Assembly: GCA_011620585.1 (NCBI GenBank)
Contig: WOYV01000070.1
Span: forward strand, 93,855-157,854
Length of the DNA: 64,000 bases
Origin: Draconibacterium sp.
GTDB taxonomy: Bacteria > Bacteroidota > Bacteroidia > Bacteroidales > Prolixibacteraceae
Direction: 5' to 3'
The notes below the pieces were generated by a model. That model worked only from the letters and a program-made list of their open reading frames with translations, had not been told where the DNA came from and made no database searches. Every line of letters starts with the position of its first letter. Position 1 is the first letter of the stretch. A program made the translations under genes and the position numbers. Below are positions 48,467-57,998 of the stretch, in pieces.

Positions 48467-50071
48467 ATGGCAGATTTTAAATACCAAAAACCATTTCCAA
48501 TTTTAAAAGACGATACAGAATACCGCTTAATTACCAAGGATTTTGTAAAAACAGTAGAAGTCGATGGACGCAAACTGTTAAAAGTTGATCCGAAAGGACT
48601 TGAAGTTTTGGCAAAGGAAGCTTTTTCCGATGTTTCGTTTTACCTGCGGGCAGCGCACCTCGAAAAACTGGCCAAAATTCTGGAAGATCCCGAGGCGACT
48701 GACAATGATCGTTTTGTGGCGCACACCATGCTGATGAACCAGGCTGTTTCGGCAGAAGGTGAATTGCCGACTTGCCAGGATACCGGGACTGCTATTGTAA
48801 TTGGTAAGAAAGGAGAGAATGTATTTACCGGAGCCAACGATGCAGAATTTCTATCCAAAGGGATTTTTGAGACCTATAATGAAAAAAACCTACGTTATTC
48901 TCAGGTAGTTCCGTTTACCATGTTTGAAGAGAAAAATACGGGGACCAACCTTCCTGCCCAGATTGATATTTACGCTGAACAAGGGAATAAATACGAATTT
49001 CTTTTTCTGACTAAAGGTGGTGGATCAGGTAATAAAACCTATTTATACCAGCAGACAAAATCTCTTCTGACAGAAGAAAATCTGACCAAATTTGTAAAAG
49101 AAAAGATCATGGACCTTGGCACTTCAGCCTGCCCGCCATACCATTTGGCATTGGTAATTGGGGGAACTTCGGCAGAAGCCACACTGTCAGCTGTTAAAAA
49201 AGCATCAGCAGGTTATTTCGATCATTTGCCAACCGAAGGAAATGAAGGTGGACAGGCTTTCCGCGATTTGGAATGGGAAGAAAAAGTGACCAAAATTTGC
49301 CAGGAGAGCGGGGTAGGAGCACAGTTTGGCGGTAAGTACTTTGTTCACGATGTAAAAGTGATCCGTTTACCACGCCACGCTGCTTCATGTCCGGTTGGTT
49401 TGGGGGTTAGTTGTAGCGCTGACAGAAATATCAAGGCCAAAATCACCAAAGATGGAATTTACCTGGAACAACTGGAGAAAAATCCGGCACGCTTCCTCCC
49501 TTCAAAAGCACCGGCTATGCAACCTGCGGTGGATATCGACCTCGATCGTCCGATGGAAGAAGTGCTAAAAGAACTGACCAAATACCCGATTAAAACCCGT
49601 TTAAACCTGAACGGGACTTTGATTGTAGCCCGTGATATTGCACATGCGCAAATCAAGAAAATGCTGGATGAAGGCCAGCCAATGCCCGACTATTTTAAAA
49701 AGCATCCGGTGTATTATGCAGGGCCCGCCAAAACACCCAAAGGAATGGCATCCGGAAGTTTCGGCCCGACTACAGCAGGCAGGATGGATCCTTACGTAGA
49801 TGAATTCCAGGACCATGGCGGATCGTTAATTATGCTGGCCAAAGGAAACCGCTCGCAGGCGGTAACTGATGCGTGTAAAAAACATGGCGGATTTTATTTG
49901 GGATCGATAGGCGGACCGGCGGCAATTTTAGCCAAAAACAGTATTAAGTCGGTTGAAATAGTTGATTTCCCGGAACTGGGAATGGAAGCTGTCCGAAAAA
50001 TCAAAGTAGAGAATTTCCCTGCCTTCATCATTGTTGATGACAAGGGCAATGACTTTTTCAAAGCGCTGTAA
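48467..50071 (+). CDS. Class I fumarate hydratase (iron-sulfur)
   Basis: 534 residues, the length of single-chain FumA/FumB-type enzymes that fuse the alpha and beta parts. The N-terminal part has [14 protein letters not shown] near 103-116 and [17 protein letters not shown] near 220, whose Cys residues with Cys in [12 protein letters not shown] bind a 4Fe-4S cluster. The C-terminal part has [22 protein letters not shown] near 425. It interconverts fumarate and malate and is oxygen-sensitive, which suits a facultative or anaerobic life. Monocistronic. Confidence 0.96.
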   Translation: MADFKYQKPFPILKDDTEYRLITKDFVKTVEVDGRKLLKVDPKGLEVLAKEAFSDVSFYLRAAHLEKLAKILEDPEATDNDRFVAHTMLMNQAVSAEGELPTCQDTGTAIVIGKKGENVFTGANDAEFLSKGIFETYNEKNLRYSQVVPFTMFEEKNTGTNLPAQIDIYAEQGNKYEFLFLTKGGGSGNKTYLYQQTKSLLTEENLTKFVKEKIMDLGTSACPPYHLALVIGGTSAEATLSAVKKASAGYFDHLPTEGNEGGQAFRDLEWEEKVTKICQESGVGAQFGGKYFVHDVKVIRLPRHAASCPVGLGVSCSADRNIKAKITKDGIYLEQLEKNPARFLPSKAPAMQPAVDIDLDRPMEEVLKELTKYPIKTRLNLNGTLIVARDIAHAQIKKMLDEGQPMPDYFKKHPVYYAGPAKTPKGMASGSFGPTTAGRMDPYVDEFQDHGGSLIMLAKGNRSQAVTDACKKHGGFYLGSIGGPAAILAKNSIKSVEIVDFPELGMEAVRKIKVENFPAFIIVDDKGNDFFKAL

Positions 50072-50093
50072 CAGAGAAATTTATTTATATAGA

Positions 50094-50130
50094 GGACCGT
50101 TCTTTTTAAAAAGGACGGTTCTTTCTTTTG
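50094..50130 (+). terminator. Terminator after fumarase
   Basis: A stem of about ten pairs (50096-50105 with 50110-50119, one G-T wobble) with a short AT loop is followed by TTCTTTCTTTT. Confidence 0.8.
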
Positions 50131-50144
50131 AGTTTTGTTCTTTA

Positions 50145-50177
50145 ACCTTTTCCAAAGTTCCAAATTTTGGAAAAGTT
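50145..50177. repeat. Inverted repeat CTTTTCCAAA/TTTGGAAAAG, copy 1
   Basis: CTTTTCCA and TGGAAAAG form arms around a short AT-rich centre, just after the fumarase terminator. A related copy lies at 53444-53472 after the next plus-strand terminator, followed by similar text (CCCAAACTAATCAAAAG versus CTCAAAATCTAAAAG). Confidence 0.6.
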
Positions 50178-50341
50178 GCCCAAACTAATCAAAAGTTTAA
50201 AAATCATTGTGTTTGAGGTAACCTTTTTCTAACTTGAACCATCTTAAATGCAGAACTAATTCTAAAAACCCAAAAATATGAAACTCGGCCCGTAACAACC
50301 CAATCTAAAATTTAATTCAGTTAAACTGATGTAAAGCACTA

Positions 50342-50390
50342 AGCGCATGAATTCTCTTAATTGCGCTCACGCCCGGTAACTACCGTTACC
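50342..50390. repeat. Two adjacent hairpins upstream of the lipoprotein gene
   Basis: AGCGCA (50342-50347) pairs with TGCGCT (50362-50367), and GGTAAC (50375-50380) pairs with GTTACC (50385-50390). They lie 70-118 bases before the lipoprotein ATG. They could be an RNA structure in the leader or a protein-binding site. Confidence 0.45.
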
Positions 50391-50421
50391 CTGAATACAA
50401 ATAAATAATTTAAGTAAACCA

Positions 50422-50450
50422 GTTTGAAGCTCGTGGCTTGGAGCTAATAA
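50422..50450. repeat. GAAGCTCG/GGAGCT low-complexity word before lipoprotein gene
   Basis: TTGAAGCTCG, TGGCTTGGAGCT and AATAACTA are short imperfect repeats of the kind found at other gaps in this window. They lie immediately before the lipoprotein gene. Confidence 0.35.
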
Positions 50451-50459
50451 CTAAAAAAG

Positions 50460-50909
50460 ATGAAAACAAAAATTTTAAAATTAAGCACAATCTTCCTGCT
50501 CTTTGCCTTATTAAGTGCAGGCTGCCAAAAAGACGAAGACCTACCTCCGAATCATGCAAAAGGTAAAATTATTGAAGTTACCAGTGGATGTTATGGAGAA
50601 ATTGTTCTGATTGAGGTAGAAAACCCAAAAGGAATTGGGTTATCAGGAAGCTTTTCTTATCCTGGAGATGAAAATGAATTAATAACTTACAAAAATGCTA
50701 TTGGAGTTCCATACTTTTCAAAAATTGGAATTCCGGACTCTGTTCCGCAAAATACCAATACCTGGTTGTATTTTGAGTACAGGGAACTAACAAATGAAGA
50801 AAAGGAAATTTTATTTAATTCATCTAATCCTCCTCTATTTTGTCCTGCAAACATTATATCTCCATCAAATGTGCCATATTTTATTACAAAAATCATTAGT
50901 TACAAATAA
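50460..50909 (+). CDS. Hypothetical lipoprotein
   Basis: 149 residues with a lipoprotein signal peptide and lipobox SAGC at about 19-22. The mature part is beta-rich and contains Cys43 (TSGCYGEIVLIEVENPKG) and Cys133 (PLFCPANI). I do not recognise the family. The codon use is visibly more AT-rich than that of fumarase or gnd. It ends 12 bases before the start of the broken subtilase gene, so the two were probably co-transcribed, and perhaps acquired together. Confidence 0.75.
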   Translation: MKTKILKLSTIFLLFALLSAGCQKDEDLPPNHAKGKIIEVTSGCYGEIVLIEVENPKGIGLSGSFSYPGDENELITYKNAIGVPYFSKIGIPDSVPQNTNTWLYFEYRELTNEEKEILFNSSNPPLFCPANIISPSNVPYFITKIISYK

Positions 50910-50921
50910 AAATTACAAACC

Positions 50922-53344
50922 ATGAAAAAAATAAATCTAACCTTCATCATCATTTTATTAGCATCGTTTGTGTTTGCTCAAAATGACTATTATTGGTCCT
51001 GGTAAGAAGCACTATCTAAAGTCGTATGCTAATGCTTTTGTTGTAAAAATGCAAAAAGAGCTGTCTTTGGAGAATGCACGGATAATTAAAGGTGAGCAGA
51101 ATTTAAAAGAAGTAACAAAAATGAAAAGAAATTTGGGGATCGTTGTTGGCAATGATTCCCTCCTTAATACAAAAAAGTTAAAAGAATACAAGGAATTTTT
51201 GAATGCAATGCCGGTTTATCAATTAGGCGATTTGCCTTTCTTTCTTACAGGAGAAATTCTTGTTCAACCCAAAACAAATATTTCAATAGATGATATTATT
51301 AAGGTGGTTAATAATAAAGTATCTGTTAAAAACCGGACAAAGTATAATACCTATGTTTTGGAAACAGAAGATTGGGAAAAGATACTTCAATATTCGAACT
51401 TCATTTATGAAAGTGGACTGGTGGAGTATTGCCATCCAAATTTTATCGCCCCAAGGGAAAAATCACAGATTAACGACCCAAAGTATAGCGAACAATATTA
51501 TTTGAATAATACAGGGCAATTTGGCGGGACCTACGGTATTGATATAAATGCGCCAGAGGCATGGGGTATTACTATGGAGGTTGCCCGGTTACTGTTGCGG
51601 TAATTGATGATGGTGTTGAAGATCATGAAGATTTGGGGAATAGGGTATTGCAGGGATTTACCCCTCAATTCTCATTGGCAAATCCTGACACACAAGGAGC
51701 TCCGAATCAAAATGATCCTCCCGGCAGTCATGTTGGGCATGGTCAGTGTTGTGCAGGAATTATTGGAGCAACCCACAATTCATTAGGAGTAAGAGGAGTA
51801 GCTCCCGAAGTAGATATTGTTCCGATAAACATTTTTAATGACTGGTTTACTGTTTTAGGAGAGGTTTATTATTCAGAAGATGCTCAAGATATTGTAAATG
51901 CGATAGATTTTGCCTGGGATGATGCAGAAGCAGATATTATTAGTAATTCTTGGAATTATATTGATCCGTCGGCTAATAATGATGCAGTCTCGCTCGCTAT
52001 TGGGCGAGCAAGGACACAGGGGAGAATTCAAGGAACAAATCACTTAGGCTGTGTTGTCGTTTTTTCATCTGGAAATGATTTAAGCCCCTATAACCATCTT
52101 ACTGTCCGTTTCCCAGCAAATGTTGATGGCGTGATTACGGTTGGTGCAATAGATAAAAATGGTAATATATGGGACTACAGTTGTAGAGGAAATTCAATGG
52201 ATTTAGTTGCTCCAACAGGCGGAAGTCCTGGTGATGTTCGAACAATAGACAGAGAGGGTAGTGATGGATATGTTAGCGGCAATTATTACGACAATTTTAA
52301 TGGCACTTCTGCTGCTTGTCCACAAGTTTCGGGTATTGCAGCGTTGATGTTATCTGTAAATCCTTCGTTAACGGAAAGTGAGGTGAGGTCAATTTTACAA
52401 CAAACAGCTACTGATATGGGAACTTCAGGATTTGATAACACTTACGGGTATGGACGTGTCAACGCTTATGCCGCGGTTTTGGAAGCTGTAGGTGGAGGCA
52501 TTTTTGGCTCTTCCACAGTTTGTCCTAACGGAACAACTTTTACTATTGAAAACCTTCCCTCTTATGATTCAATTATCTGGAGTTGTGGATCATATTTATA
52601 TATATCTTCCGGTCAAAATGACTCCATATGTACCGTTTCGTGTACCGGCGAAGGTTCCACCTGGGTTGGTGCCCGTTTGGTAACAGAATGTGGGGATATT
52701 GATTTACCCCATAAAACAGTGCATGCGTCGGGTTGGCCATATGGCTCGTGGACACAAAATGGAACAAGCCACACCCTTAATACGGTTAATTTTGTTCTGT
52801 CGGGCAGCCAGGTTAACACCACGGTTTTCTATACCCCGGCATCGTCGTTTAGCTGGTCGTTGCAAAGTGGTTCAGGTATACATCATGGAGCCAGTATTGC
52901 TCTTCGGTGGCAGCTAATTTGTATTTAACCTTAAATTCATCGGGTAATGCAACCTTTGTTTTAAATACCAATACATCGTCTTGCGGAACCATAAATACAA
53001 CTTACACTTTTGCTGTGGGTTACATGTTTTCATTTGTTATAGCTCCTAACCCTGCCAGCACAGAAATAGCAGTTATGAGGTTAGATGAGCAACAGGCAAA
53101 AGGTAAGGCCGTACTTAAACCCAGGAAAGAGAAGTTTAAGGAAAAAGGGTTTAGCCCGGTTGATTTGTCGCAGGAGGAATATACGGTTAGCCTTTACAGC
53201 GAGAAAAAGGGACTGCTAAAAACCGTTAAGACTTCGGATGAAAATTGCAAACTCGATTTGCGCGACCTGCCACCCGGAAACTATTTCCTCCATATCGAAA
53301 ATGAATATGTGTTGTACCAGGAACAGATTATTGTGGAGAAATAG
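50922..53344 (+). pseudogene. Type IX-secreted S8 subtilisin-like peptidase gene with three frameshifts
   Basis: Four consecutive open stretches in shifting frames make one protein of about 800 residues. ATG 50922 gives a signal peptide ending VFAQN, then a stop at 51003; the next frame continues from about 50990 with GPGKKHYLKSYANAFVV. A second shift near 51570 leads into VAVIDDGVEDHEDL, and a third near 52900 into the C-terminal part. The catalytic triad is present: Asp in VIDDG, His in GHGQCCAG, Ser in NGTSAACPQVSG. The last ~90 residues are a type IX sorting domain (IAPNPAS at the start, LDLRDLPPGNYFLHI near the end). Few other defects are seen, so decay is recent, or the indels are sequencing errors. 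Confidence 0.8.
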
Positions 53345-53388
53345 AGTTATTATCTGTTACAATTTTAAAACTTATTTTTATTGAAGAA

Positions 53389-53427
53389 AGAACCGATCCC
53401 TTCCAAAAGATCGGTTCTCTTTTTTTG
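53389..53427 (+). terminator. Terminator after the subtilase gene
   Basis: AGAACCGATC (53389-53398) pairs perfectly with GATCGGTTCT (53409-53418), followed by CTTTTTTT. Confidence 0.88.
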
Positions 53428-53443
53428 ATTCCAGGTATCTAAG

Positions 53444-53472
53444 CTTTTCCAAAGTTCTAAAACTTTGAAAAG
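53444..53472. repeat. Inverted repeat CTTTTCCAAAG/CTTTGAAAAG, copy 2
   Basis: CTTTTCCAAAG (53444-53454) and CTTTGAAAAG (53463-53472) pair with one bulged base. It is the counterpart of 50145-50177, so the two copies bracket the lipoprotein-subtilase block. Confidence 0.6.
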
Positions 53473-53565
53473 ATAGCTCAAAATCTAAAAGCGTATATCG
53501 TTTTATTATCTCTACCTTATTACTTGTTTCGTTAAAGGAAAGTACTCCGTAAATTTGTTACAAAA

Positions 53566-53619
53566 ATCTCCTCCTTTTGAAGGAGGAGTACTCTCAGGAT
53601 ATACGGGATGAGAGGTGGT
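53566..53619. repeat. Two-hairpin intergenic element abutting the metallophosphoesterase stop codon
   Basis: CTCCTCCTT (53568-53576) pairs perfectly with AAGGAGGAG (53580-53588), and CTCTCA (53591-53596) pairs with TGAGAG (53609-53614). On the minus strand the metallophosphoesterase stop TGA is followed at once by the element end ACCACCTCTCATCC. No T-run supports a simple terminator. Confidence 0.6.
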
Positions 53620-54888
53620 TCATGCCAGCTCAACAACAGTAATCTCGGGAGGCATGCCAATTCTGCCCGGGAACCCAATGTAGCCAAATCCCCGGTTTAC
53701 ATAAAGGTATTGTTTACTTTCCCTGTACAATCCGCCCCAGCGCGGGTATTTGTATTGCACCGGGCTCCATTTGATGCCTGCACGCTCGATGCCAAACTGC
53801 ATACCGTGCGTATGTCCCGAAAAAGTAAGATCGATATCCGTAGCATCCAGCACCTGGGCATCCCAGTGTGAGGGATCGTGGCTCATCAGAAGTTTAAACG
53901 AACCGGGATTTATTCCTTCCATTGCTTTTATCAGATCGCCGTGTTGCGGAAAGGGCGGCTTGCCCCAGTTTTCCACTCCTATCAGCGCAATTTCTTCGTC
54001 GTTGATACGGATGGTTTCATTTTCATTCAGCATCAGCCTGAAGCCCATTTTTTTATGAAAAGCTTTGATGGCAGCCAGGTTTTTTGCTTTTGCCCCGGGT
54101 GATCCCCATTCTGAATAATCGCCGTAATCGTGATTGCCCAGGATGGAATATTTGCCGATTCCGGCTTTCATTCTACTCAGTATTGGCGCCCAGTCATCGG
54201 TTTCTTCAGCAAAATTATTGACCAGGTCGCCGGTAAACAAAATCAAATCGGGTTCCTGCTCATTGAGTAGTTCAATGGCCTTTTCAATCTGTTCAAACTT
54301 CCGGTTAAAGCTGCCCAGGTGCATGTCTGAAATCTGAACAATTTTTAACCCTTTAAATGATTCCGGGAGATTTCCGAAGCGGATATTTTCCCGTATTACC
54401 CTGTAATTGAATTTTCCTTTGGTTACGCCATATAAAACCGATGCAAACGGGATGGCCGCCAGCACAATTCCCATCTGGTATAAAAACTCCGATCTGTCCA
54501 TTCTTCTCCCTTTATCTTCTCTTCTTTCTGTTATAAATAAATTCTTTCTACTCCACTTAATCACGCCCAGTATGGCCAGTTGAATGTCCCTGATCAGCAC
54601 AAAAACGATAAAAACGAATTTAGGCAGATAGAACACGGCAAACGCGGCTACCAAATAGCCCGCAAATATATAAGCTTCAGCTTGTTTTACATGTCTGATC
54701 CCGATCATAAACAGGATAAATCCCAAAAAAATAACACCGGAAATTCCCCAGAACAGGATACGCAAAGCCTTTCTGGCCCATAAAAATCTAACGCTGGCAA
54801 TCAGCGATTTAATCCCGCGCCAGGTGTAAATGTCGGTGAGCAACATAAACACAAGCAGGGGAATCAGAAAAATGGCGCTTGCTCTCAT
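53620..54888 (-). CDS. Membrane-anchored metallophosphoesterase
   Basis: 422 residues. The N-terminal ~155 residues hold about four membrane segments; the rest is a calcineurin-like phosphoesterase facing one side of the membrane. Metal-binding motifs are in order: ISDMHLG near 195, FTGDLVN near 226, LGNHDYG near 258, SHDPSHW near 343 and SGHTHGMQFG near 365. This layout matches the YkuE/YaeI-like group acting on lipids or cell-wall intermediates in some bacteria, but the substrate here is unknown. It is monocistronic. Confidence 0.92.
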   Translation of the reverse strand: MRASAIFLIPLLVFMLLTDIYTWRGIKSLIASVRFLWARKALRILFWGISGVIFLGFILFMIGIRHVKQAEAYIFAGYLVAAFAVFYLPKFVFIVFVLIRDIQLAILGVIKWSRKNLFITERREDKGRRMDRSEFLYQMGIVLAAIPFASVLYGVTKGKFNYRVIRENIRFGNLPESFKGLKIVQISDMHLGSFNRKFEQIEKAIELLNEQEPDLILFTGDLVNNFAEETDDWAPILSRMKAGIGKYSILGNHDYGDYSEWGSPGAKAKNLAAIKAFHKKMGFRLMLNENETIRINDEEIALIGVENWGKPPFPQHGDLIKAMEGINPGSFKLLMSHDPSHWDAQVLDATDIDLTFSGHTHGMQFGIERAGIKWSPVQYKYPRWGGLYRESKQYLYVNRGFGYIGFPGRIGMPPEITVVELA

Positions 54889-55239
54889 TCTACTTGAAAT
54901 TCGCTGTGAATCTAACTAAAACGGCTCAGCCTGCAAAAAGTTATTTTAGTTTGAAATGCAGGAGTCTTCTGATAGTCGGATACTACCGGAATATTTCGAA
55001 TGTACCTTATGCTCCACCTGCCCCTTCTGCGACGAGGGGTTAGCGATTTTTGAGTTTATAACTCACTCTTGTTTTAAAATTGGTAATTCTATTTTAACCG
55101 ATGTTGTGATGAAAAGGTAAGCACAATAAATGTCAAACAGTCCACCTCTCGTTACAAACGAGGGTAGCAAAGGTTTTAAAAAAAGGATGTCATCCGCCAG
55201 GTAGCAGACAACATCCTTTTCCAATTCTTGTATTACCTC
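54889..55239. other. 351-base spacer between gnd and metallophosphoesterase genes
   Basis: It contains hairpin-forming segments CCCCT/AGGGG (55021-55039) and CTCGTT/AACGAG (about 55146-55161), and the gnd terminator at 55171-55220. The rest is without recognised coding or RNA features. Confidence 0.5.
55171..55220 (-). terminator. Terminator after gnd
   Basis: AAAAGGATGT (55181-55190) pairs with ACATCCTTTT (55211-55220) around a 20-base loop. On the minus strand the hairpin is followed by TTTTTTT. Confidence 0.7.
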
Positions 55240-56694
55240 TTATGCGTTGTAAGTCGATGAAGAAGTGTCGCCACCCCGGCCAGTCCAGTTGGTGTGGTAA
55301 AATTCGCCGCGTGGTTTGTCGGTACGTTCGTAGGTATGAGCGCCAAAATAGTCGCGCTGAGCCTGTAACAGGTTAGCCGGTAATCGTTCGCTTCTGAAAC
55401 CGTCAAAATAGCACAATGCTGATGTAAGCGCCGGAACCGGAATTCCGTTTTCGATGGCGGTTGAACAAACCCTGCGCCAGCCAGCCTGGGCTGCTTCCAC
55501 CTTTTCTTTAAAGAACGGATCGAGCAACAGGTTAGGTAATTCGGGATTATTGTCGAAAGCCTTTTTAATATCACCCAGGAAAGCTGAACGGATGATGCAC
55601 CCACCGCGCCACATTAATGCGATTCCACCGTAATTCAGGTTCCAGCCATATTCATGGGCAGCTTCCATCATCAGGTTATAACCTTGGGCATAAGAAATAA
55701 TTTTGGCCCCGTAAAGCGCCATTTTCAGATCGTTGATCAATTGAGCTTTATCTCCCTTAAATTCAACTTTTGGGCCTGAAATTATTTTTGAAGCCTGTAC
55801 ACGCAAATCTTTTTGTGCCGATAAACAACGCGAGAATACCGATTCTCCAATTAAAGTAAGTGGGATTCCCAGGTCGAGTGCGGCAACCCCGGTCCATTTA
55901 CCAGTACCTTTTTGTCCGGCTGTATCGAGGATGAAATCAACGGTTTCTTCACCGTTTTCATCTTTATAACCCAAAATATTGCGGGTAATTTCGATGAGGT
56001 AACTGTCGAGTTCTTCGGTATTCCATTTTTTGAAAACCTCGTGCATTTCATTGTTGCTCATTCCCAGCAATTCTTTCAGGATATGGTACGCCTCGTTAAT
56101 GATCTGTATGTCGCCATATTCGATACCGTTGTGAACCATTTTTACAAAGTGTCCCGCGCCACCTTCACCAACCCAGTCGCAACAGGGTTCGCCATTTTCT
56201 GCTTTGGCTGAAATCGTCTGGAAAATTTCTTTTATGTGTGGCCATGCAGCAGGTGATCCACCAGGCATGATCGACGGGCCGAGGAGAGCGCCTTCTTCAC
56301 CACCTGAAACACCAGTTCCGATGTACAAAAGTCCTTTGCTCTCAACATATCTGGCACGACGAATGGTGTCCGGAAAATGCGAGTTTCCACCATCAATAAT
56401 AATGTCGCCAGGTTCGAGGTGCGGAACCAGCATATCGATAAAATCATCAACCGGAGAACCGGCTTTTACCAGCATCATTACTTTCCTTGGACGTTCCAAT
56501 GATGCACACAAATCTTCGATAGAATGTGTTCCAATAAAATTCTTACCTGCCCCGCGGCCATTAATAAAATGATCTACTTTTTCTACGGTACGGTTAAAAA
56601 CAGCAACGGTATAACCTTTGCTTTCCATGTTGAGCACCAGGTTTTCGCCCATTACGGCCAACCCGATTAACCCAATGTCTGCCAACTTTTTCAT
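55240..56694 (-). CDS. gnd: 6-phosphogluconate dehydrogenase, decarboxylating
   Basis: 484 residues. The N-terminal Rossmann fold has IGLIGLAVMGENLVLNM, and the substrate region has GTGVSGGEEGALLGPSIMPG near 128 and GAGHFVKMVHNGIEYGD with the catalytic Lys near 185. It oxidises 6-phosphogluconate to ribulose 5-phosphate with NADP, giving NADPH and pentoses. It is the last gene of the minus-strand cluster, separated from pdxB by an inverted AT-rich repeat pair. Confidence 0.97.
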   Translation of the reverse strand: MKKLADIGLIGLAVMGENLVLNMESKGYTVAVFNRTVEKVDHFINGRGAGKNFIGTHSIEDLCASLERPRKVMMLVKAGSPVDDFIDMLVPHLEPGDIIIDGGNSHFPDTIRRARYVESKGLLYIGTGVSGGEEGALLGPSIMPGGSPAAWPHIKEIFQTISAKAENGEPCCDWVGEGGAGHFVKMVHNGIEYGDIQIINEAYHILKELLGMSNNEMHEVFKKWNTEELDSYLIEITRNILGYKDENGEETVDFILDTAGQKGTGKWTGVAALDLGIPLTLIGESVFSRCLSAQKDLRVQASKIISGPKVEFKGDKAQLINDLKMALYGAKIISYAQGYNLMMEAAHEYGWNLNYGGIALMWRGGCIIRSAFLGDIKKAFDNNPELPNLLLDPFFKEKVEAAQAGWRRVCSTAIENGIPVPALTSALCYFDGFRSERLPANLLQAQRDYFGAHTYERTDKPRGEFYHTNWTGRGGDTSSSTYNA

Positions 56695-56715
56695 ATTGTT
56701 TTGTGTTATTTTAAT

Positions 56716-56826
56716 TTGTTGTTATTTATTGAGATTGATTGTAACTTATTGTTATTTGCTTCATTTTATTTTGTTCTCTGTTTGATAATAAATCACGATC
56801 AATCTCCATTAATCTCTATCAATCAT
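56716..56826. repeat. Inverted pair of AT-rich degenerate repeats between pdxB and gnd
   Basis: Left arm 56716-56757 carries TTATTGAGATTGATTGTAAC; right arm 56785-56826 carries the opposite orientation with AATCACGATCAATCTCC. They enclose only about 27 bases. The pdxB stop codon (56809-56811) lies inside the right arm. The same repeat words occur at 57948-57998 and 58143-58238 on the other side of pdxB. Confidence 0.65.
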
Positions 56827-57945
56827 TATTTTGAATCCCAGTAATTCCAGTTTTCTTATCGTCTCTTCCGGCACATTCTTTACCTTAATCGTATACGAGT
56901 CGAACTCCCTTCGAACGGGATAATCGCCACGAAGCTTTTCAAACAGATGAGGAGTGTTTCTGAGCGCTTCATCATCATTTTCAATATCGTATGTTGAAAG
57001 AACGGCTTCTGCCAGAATAGAGTATTCGCGCCGTTGGTTGCCGTCAATTTCTATCACGGGATTTTTCGGCGGTTCTACTCCTACCGGCTCCCAGTTATCA
57101 ATACCCAGGTTGAAAAAACGGCTGATTGCCTGAACGCACATTTTTGTGCCGTTAGCTTTTCCGTCTTTCGAATAGCCTGCAATGTGTGGTGTCCCGTATT
57201 CGCAATGGTTGAGCAAATCGAGGTTGATGTCAGGTTCGTCTTCCCAGCAATCAGCAATAAACCCGGAGATATCGTTTGCTTCCAGTGCATCGTATATCGC
57301 TTCACTATCAATTACTTCGCCCCGGCATGAATTGATGATCAGAGGCTTTTTCCCCAGGTTCTGAAAGAAGTCTTCGTTTCCGAGATGATAAGTTTTATCC
57401 TGCCCGGTTATATTAAGAGGAACATGAAAAGTAATGATGTCCGCTTCTTTTTGAATGGTTTCCAGGGAAACAAACTTTTTCGTTCCTTCTATACGTTCAC
57501 GCGGAGGGTCATTTAGCAACACGCTCATCCCCAGTATTTCACAGGTCCGGGCTATTTTCGAGCCCACATTCCCGACGCCTGCAATTCCAATTGTAAGACC
57601 GGCCAGATCGGTTCGTTTTCGCATCGACCACGAGAAAAGTGCGGAAGTAATATACTGGTTCACGCTCTCTGCGTTACAGCCCGGCGCATTGGTCCATTCG
57701 ATTCCCGCTTTTTTACAGTACTCAGTATCAATGTGATCGAAGCCGATGGTTGCGGTGGCAATAAATTTTACTTTTGAGCCTTCCAGTAAATCCTTGTCGC
57801 AAATTGTCCTGGTTCGTGTGATCAGCGCATCGGCATCTTTCACTACCTCCGATGTAGTTCGATTACCTGGCAGATAAAGCACTTCGGCGTGGGGTTCGAG
57901 AGCCCCTTTAATGTATGGTATTTTGTTGTCGATTATTATTTTCAT
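56809..57945 (-). CDS. pdxB: Erythronate-4-phosphate dehydrogenase
   Basis: 378 residues of the D-2-hydroxyacid dehydrogenase fold, with ATIGFDHIDTEYCKKAGI near 65-85 and the NAD motif GIAGVGNVGS near 120. The C-terminal ~90 residues are the extra PdxB dimerisation domain. It oxidises 4-phosphoerythronate in the deoxyxylulose 5-phosphate-dependent route to pyridoxal phosphate. Its final residues (KIMIDRD) and stop codon are encoded by the first unit of the downstream AT-rich repeat. Its inclusion in a uronate-like cluster has no evident metabolic link. Confidence 0.93.
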   Translation of the reverse strand: MKIIIDNKIPYIKGALEPHAEVLYLPGNRTTSEVVKDADALITRTRTICDKDLLEGSKVKFIATATIGFDHIDTEYCKKAGIEWTNAPGCNAESVNQYITSALFSWSMRKRTDLAGLTIGIAGVGNVGSKIARTCEILGMSVLLNDPPRERIEGTKKFVSLETIQKEADIITFHVPLNITGQDKTYHLGNEDFFQNLGKKPLIINSCRGEVIDSEAIYDALEANDISGFIADCWEDEPDINLDLLNHCEYGTPHIAGYSKDGKANGTKMCVQAISRFFNLGIDNWEPVGVEPPKNPVIEIDGNQRREYSILAEAVLSTYDIENDDEALRNTPHLFEKLRGDYPVRREFDSYTIKVKNVPEETIRKLELLGFKIMIDRD

Positions 57946-57947
57946 TC

Positions 57948-57998
57948 TGGATTAGTAATTCATTGTGACTTCTTGTAATTTATTGTGATTTATCGTGT
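57948..57998. repeat. AT-rich degenerate repeat, left copy of the array upstream of pdxB
   Basis: It contains words such as TAATTCATTGTGACTT, TTGTAATTTATTGTGATT and TATCGTG, the same vocabulary as at 56716-56826. The stop codon of the small four-helix-bundle remnant (57990-57992) lies inside it. Confidence 0.6.

Larger units (their letters stand above)
50072..50459. other. 388-base spacer with terminator, inverted repeats and repeated words
   Basis: It contains in order the fumarase terminator, the CTTTTCCAAAG-type inverted repeat, an AT-rich stretch, two adjacent hairpins and a GAAGCTCG/GGAGCT low-complexity word just before the lipoprotein gene. No coding signal is seen. Confidence 0.5.
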
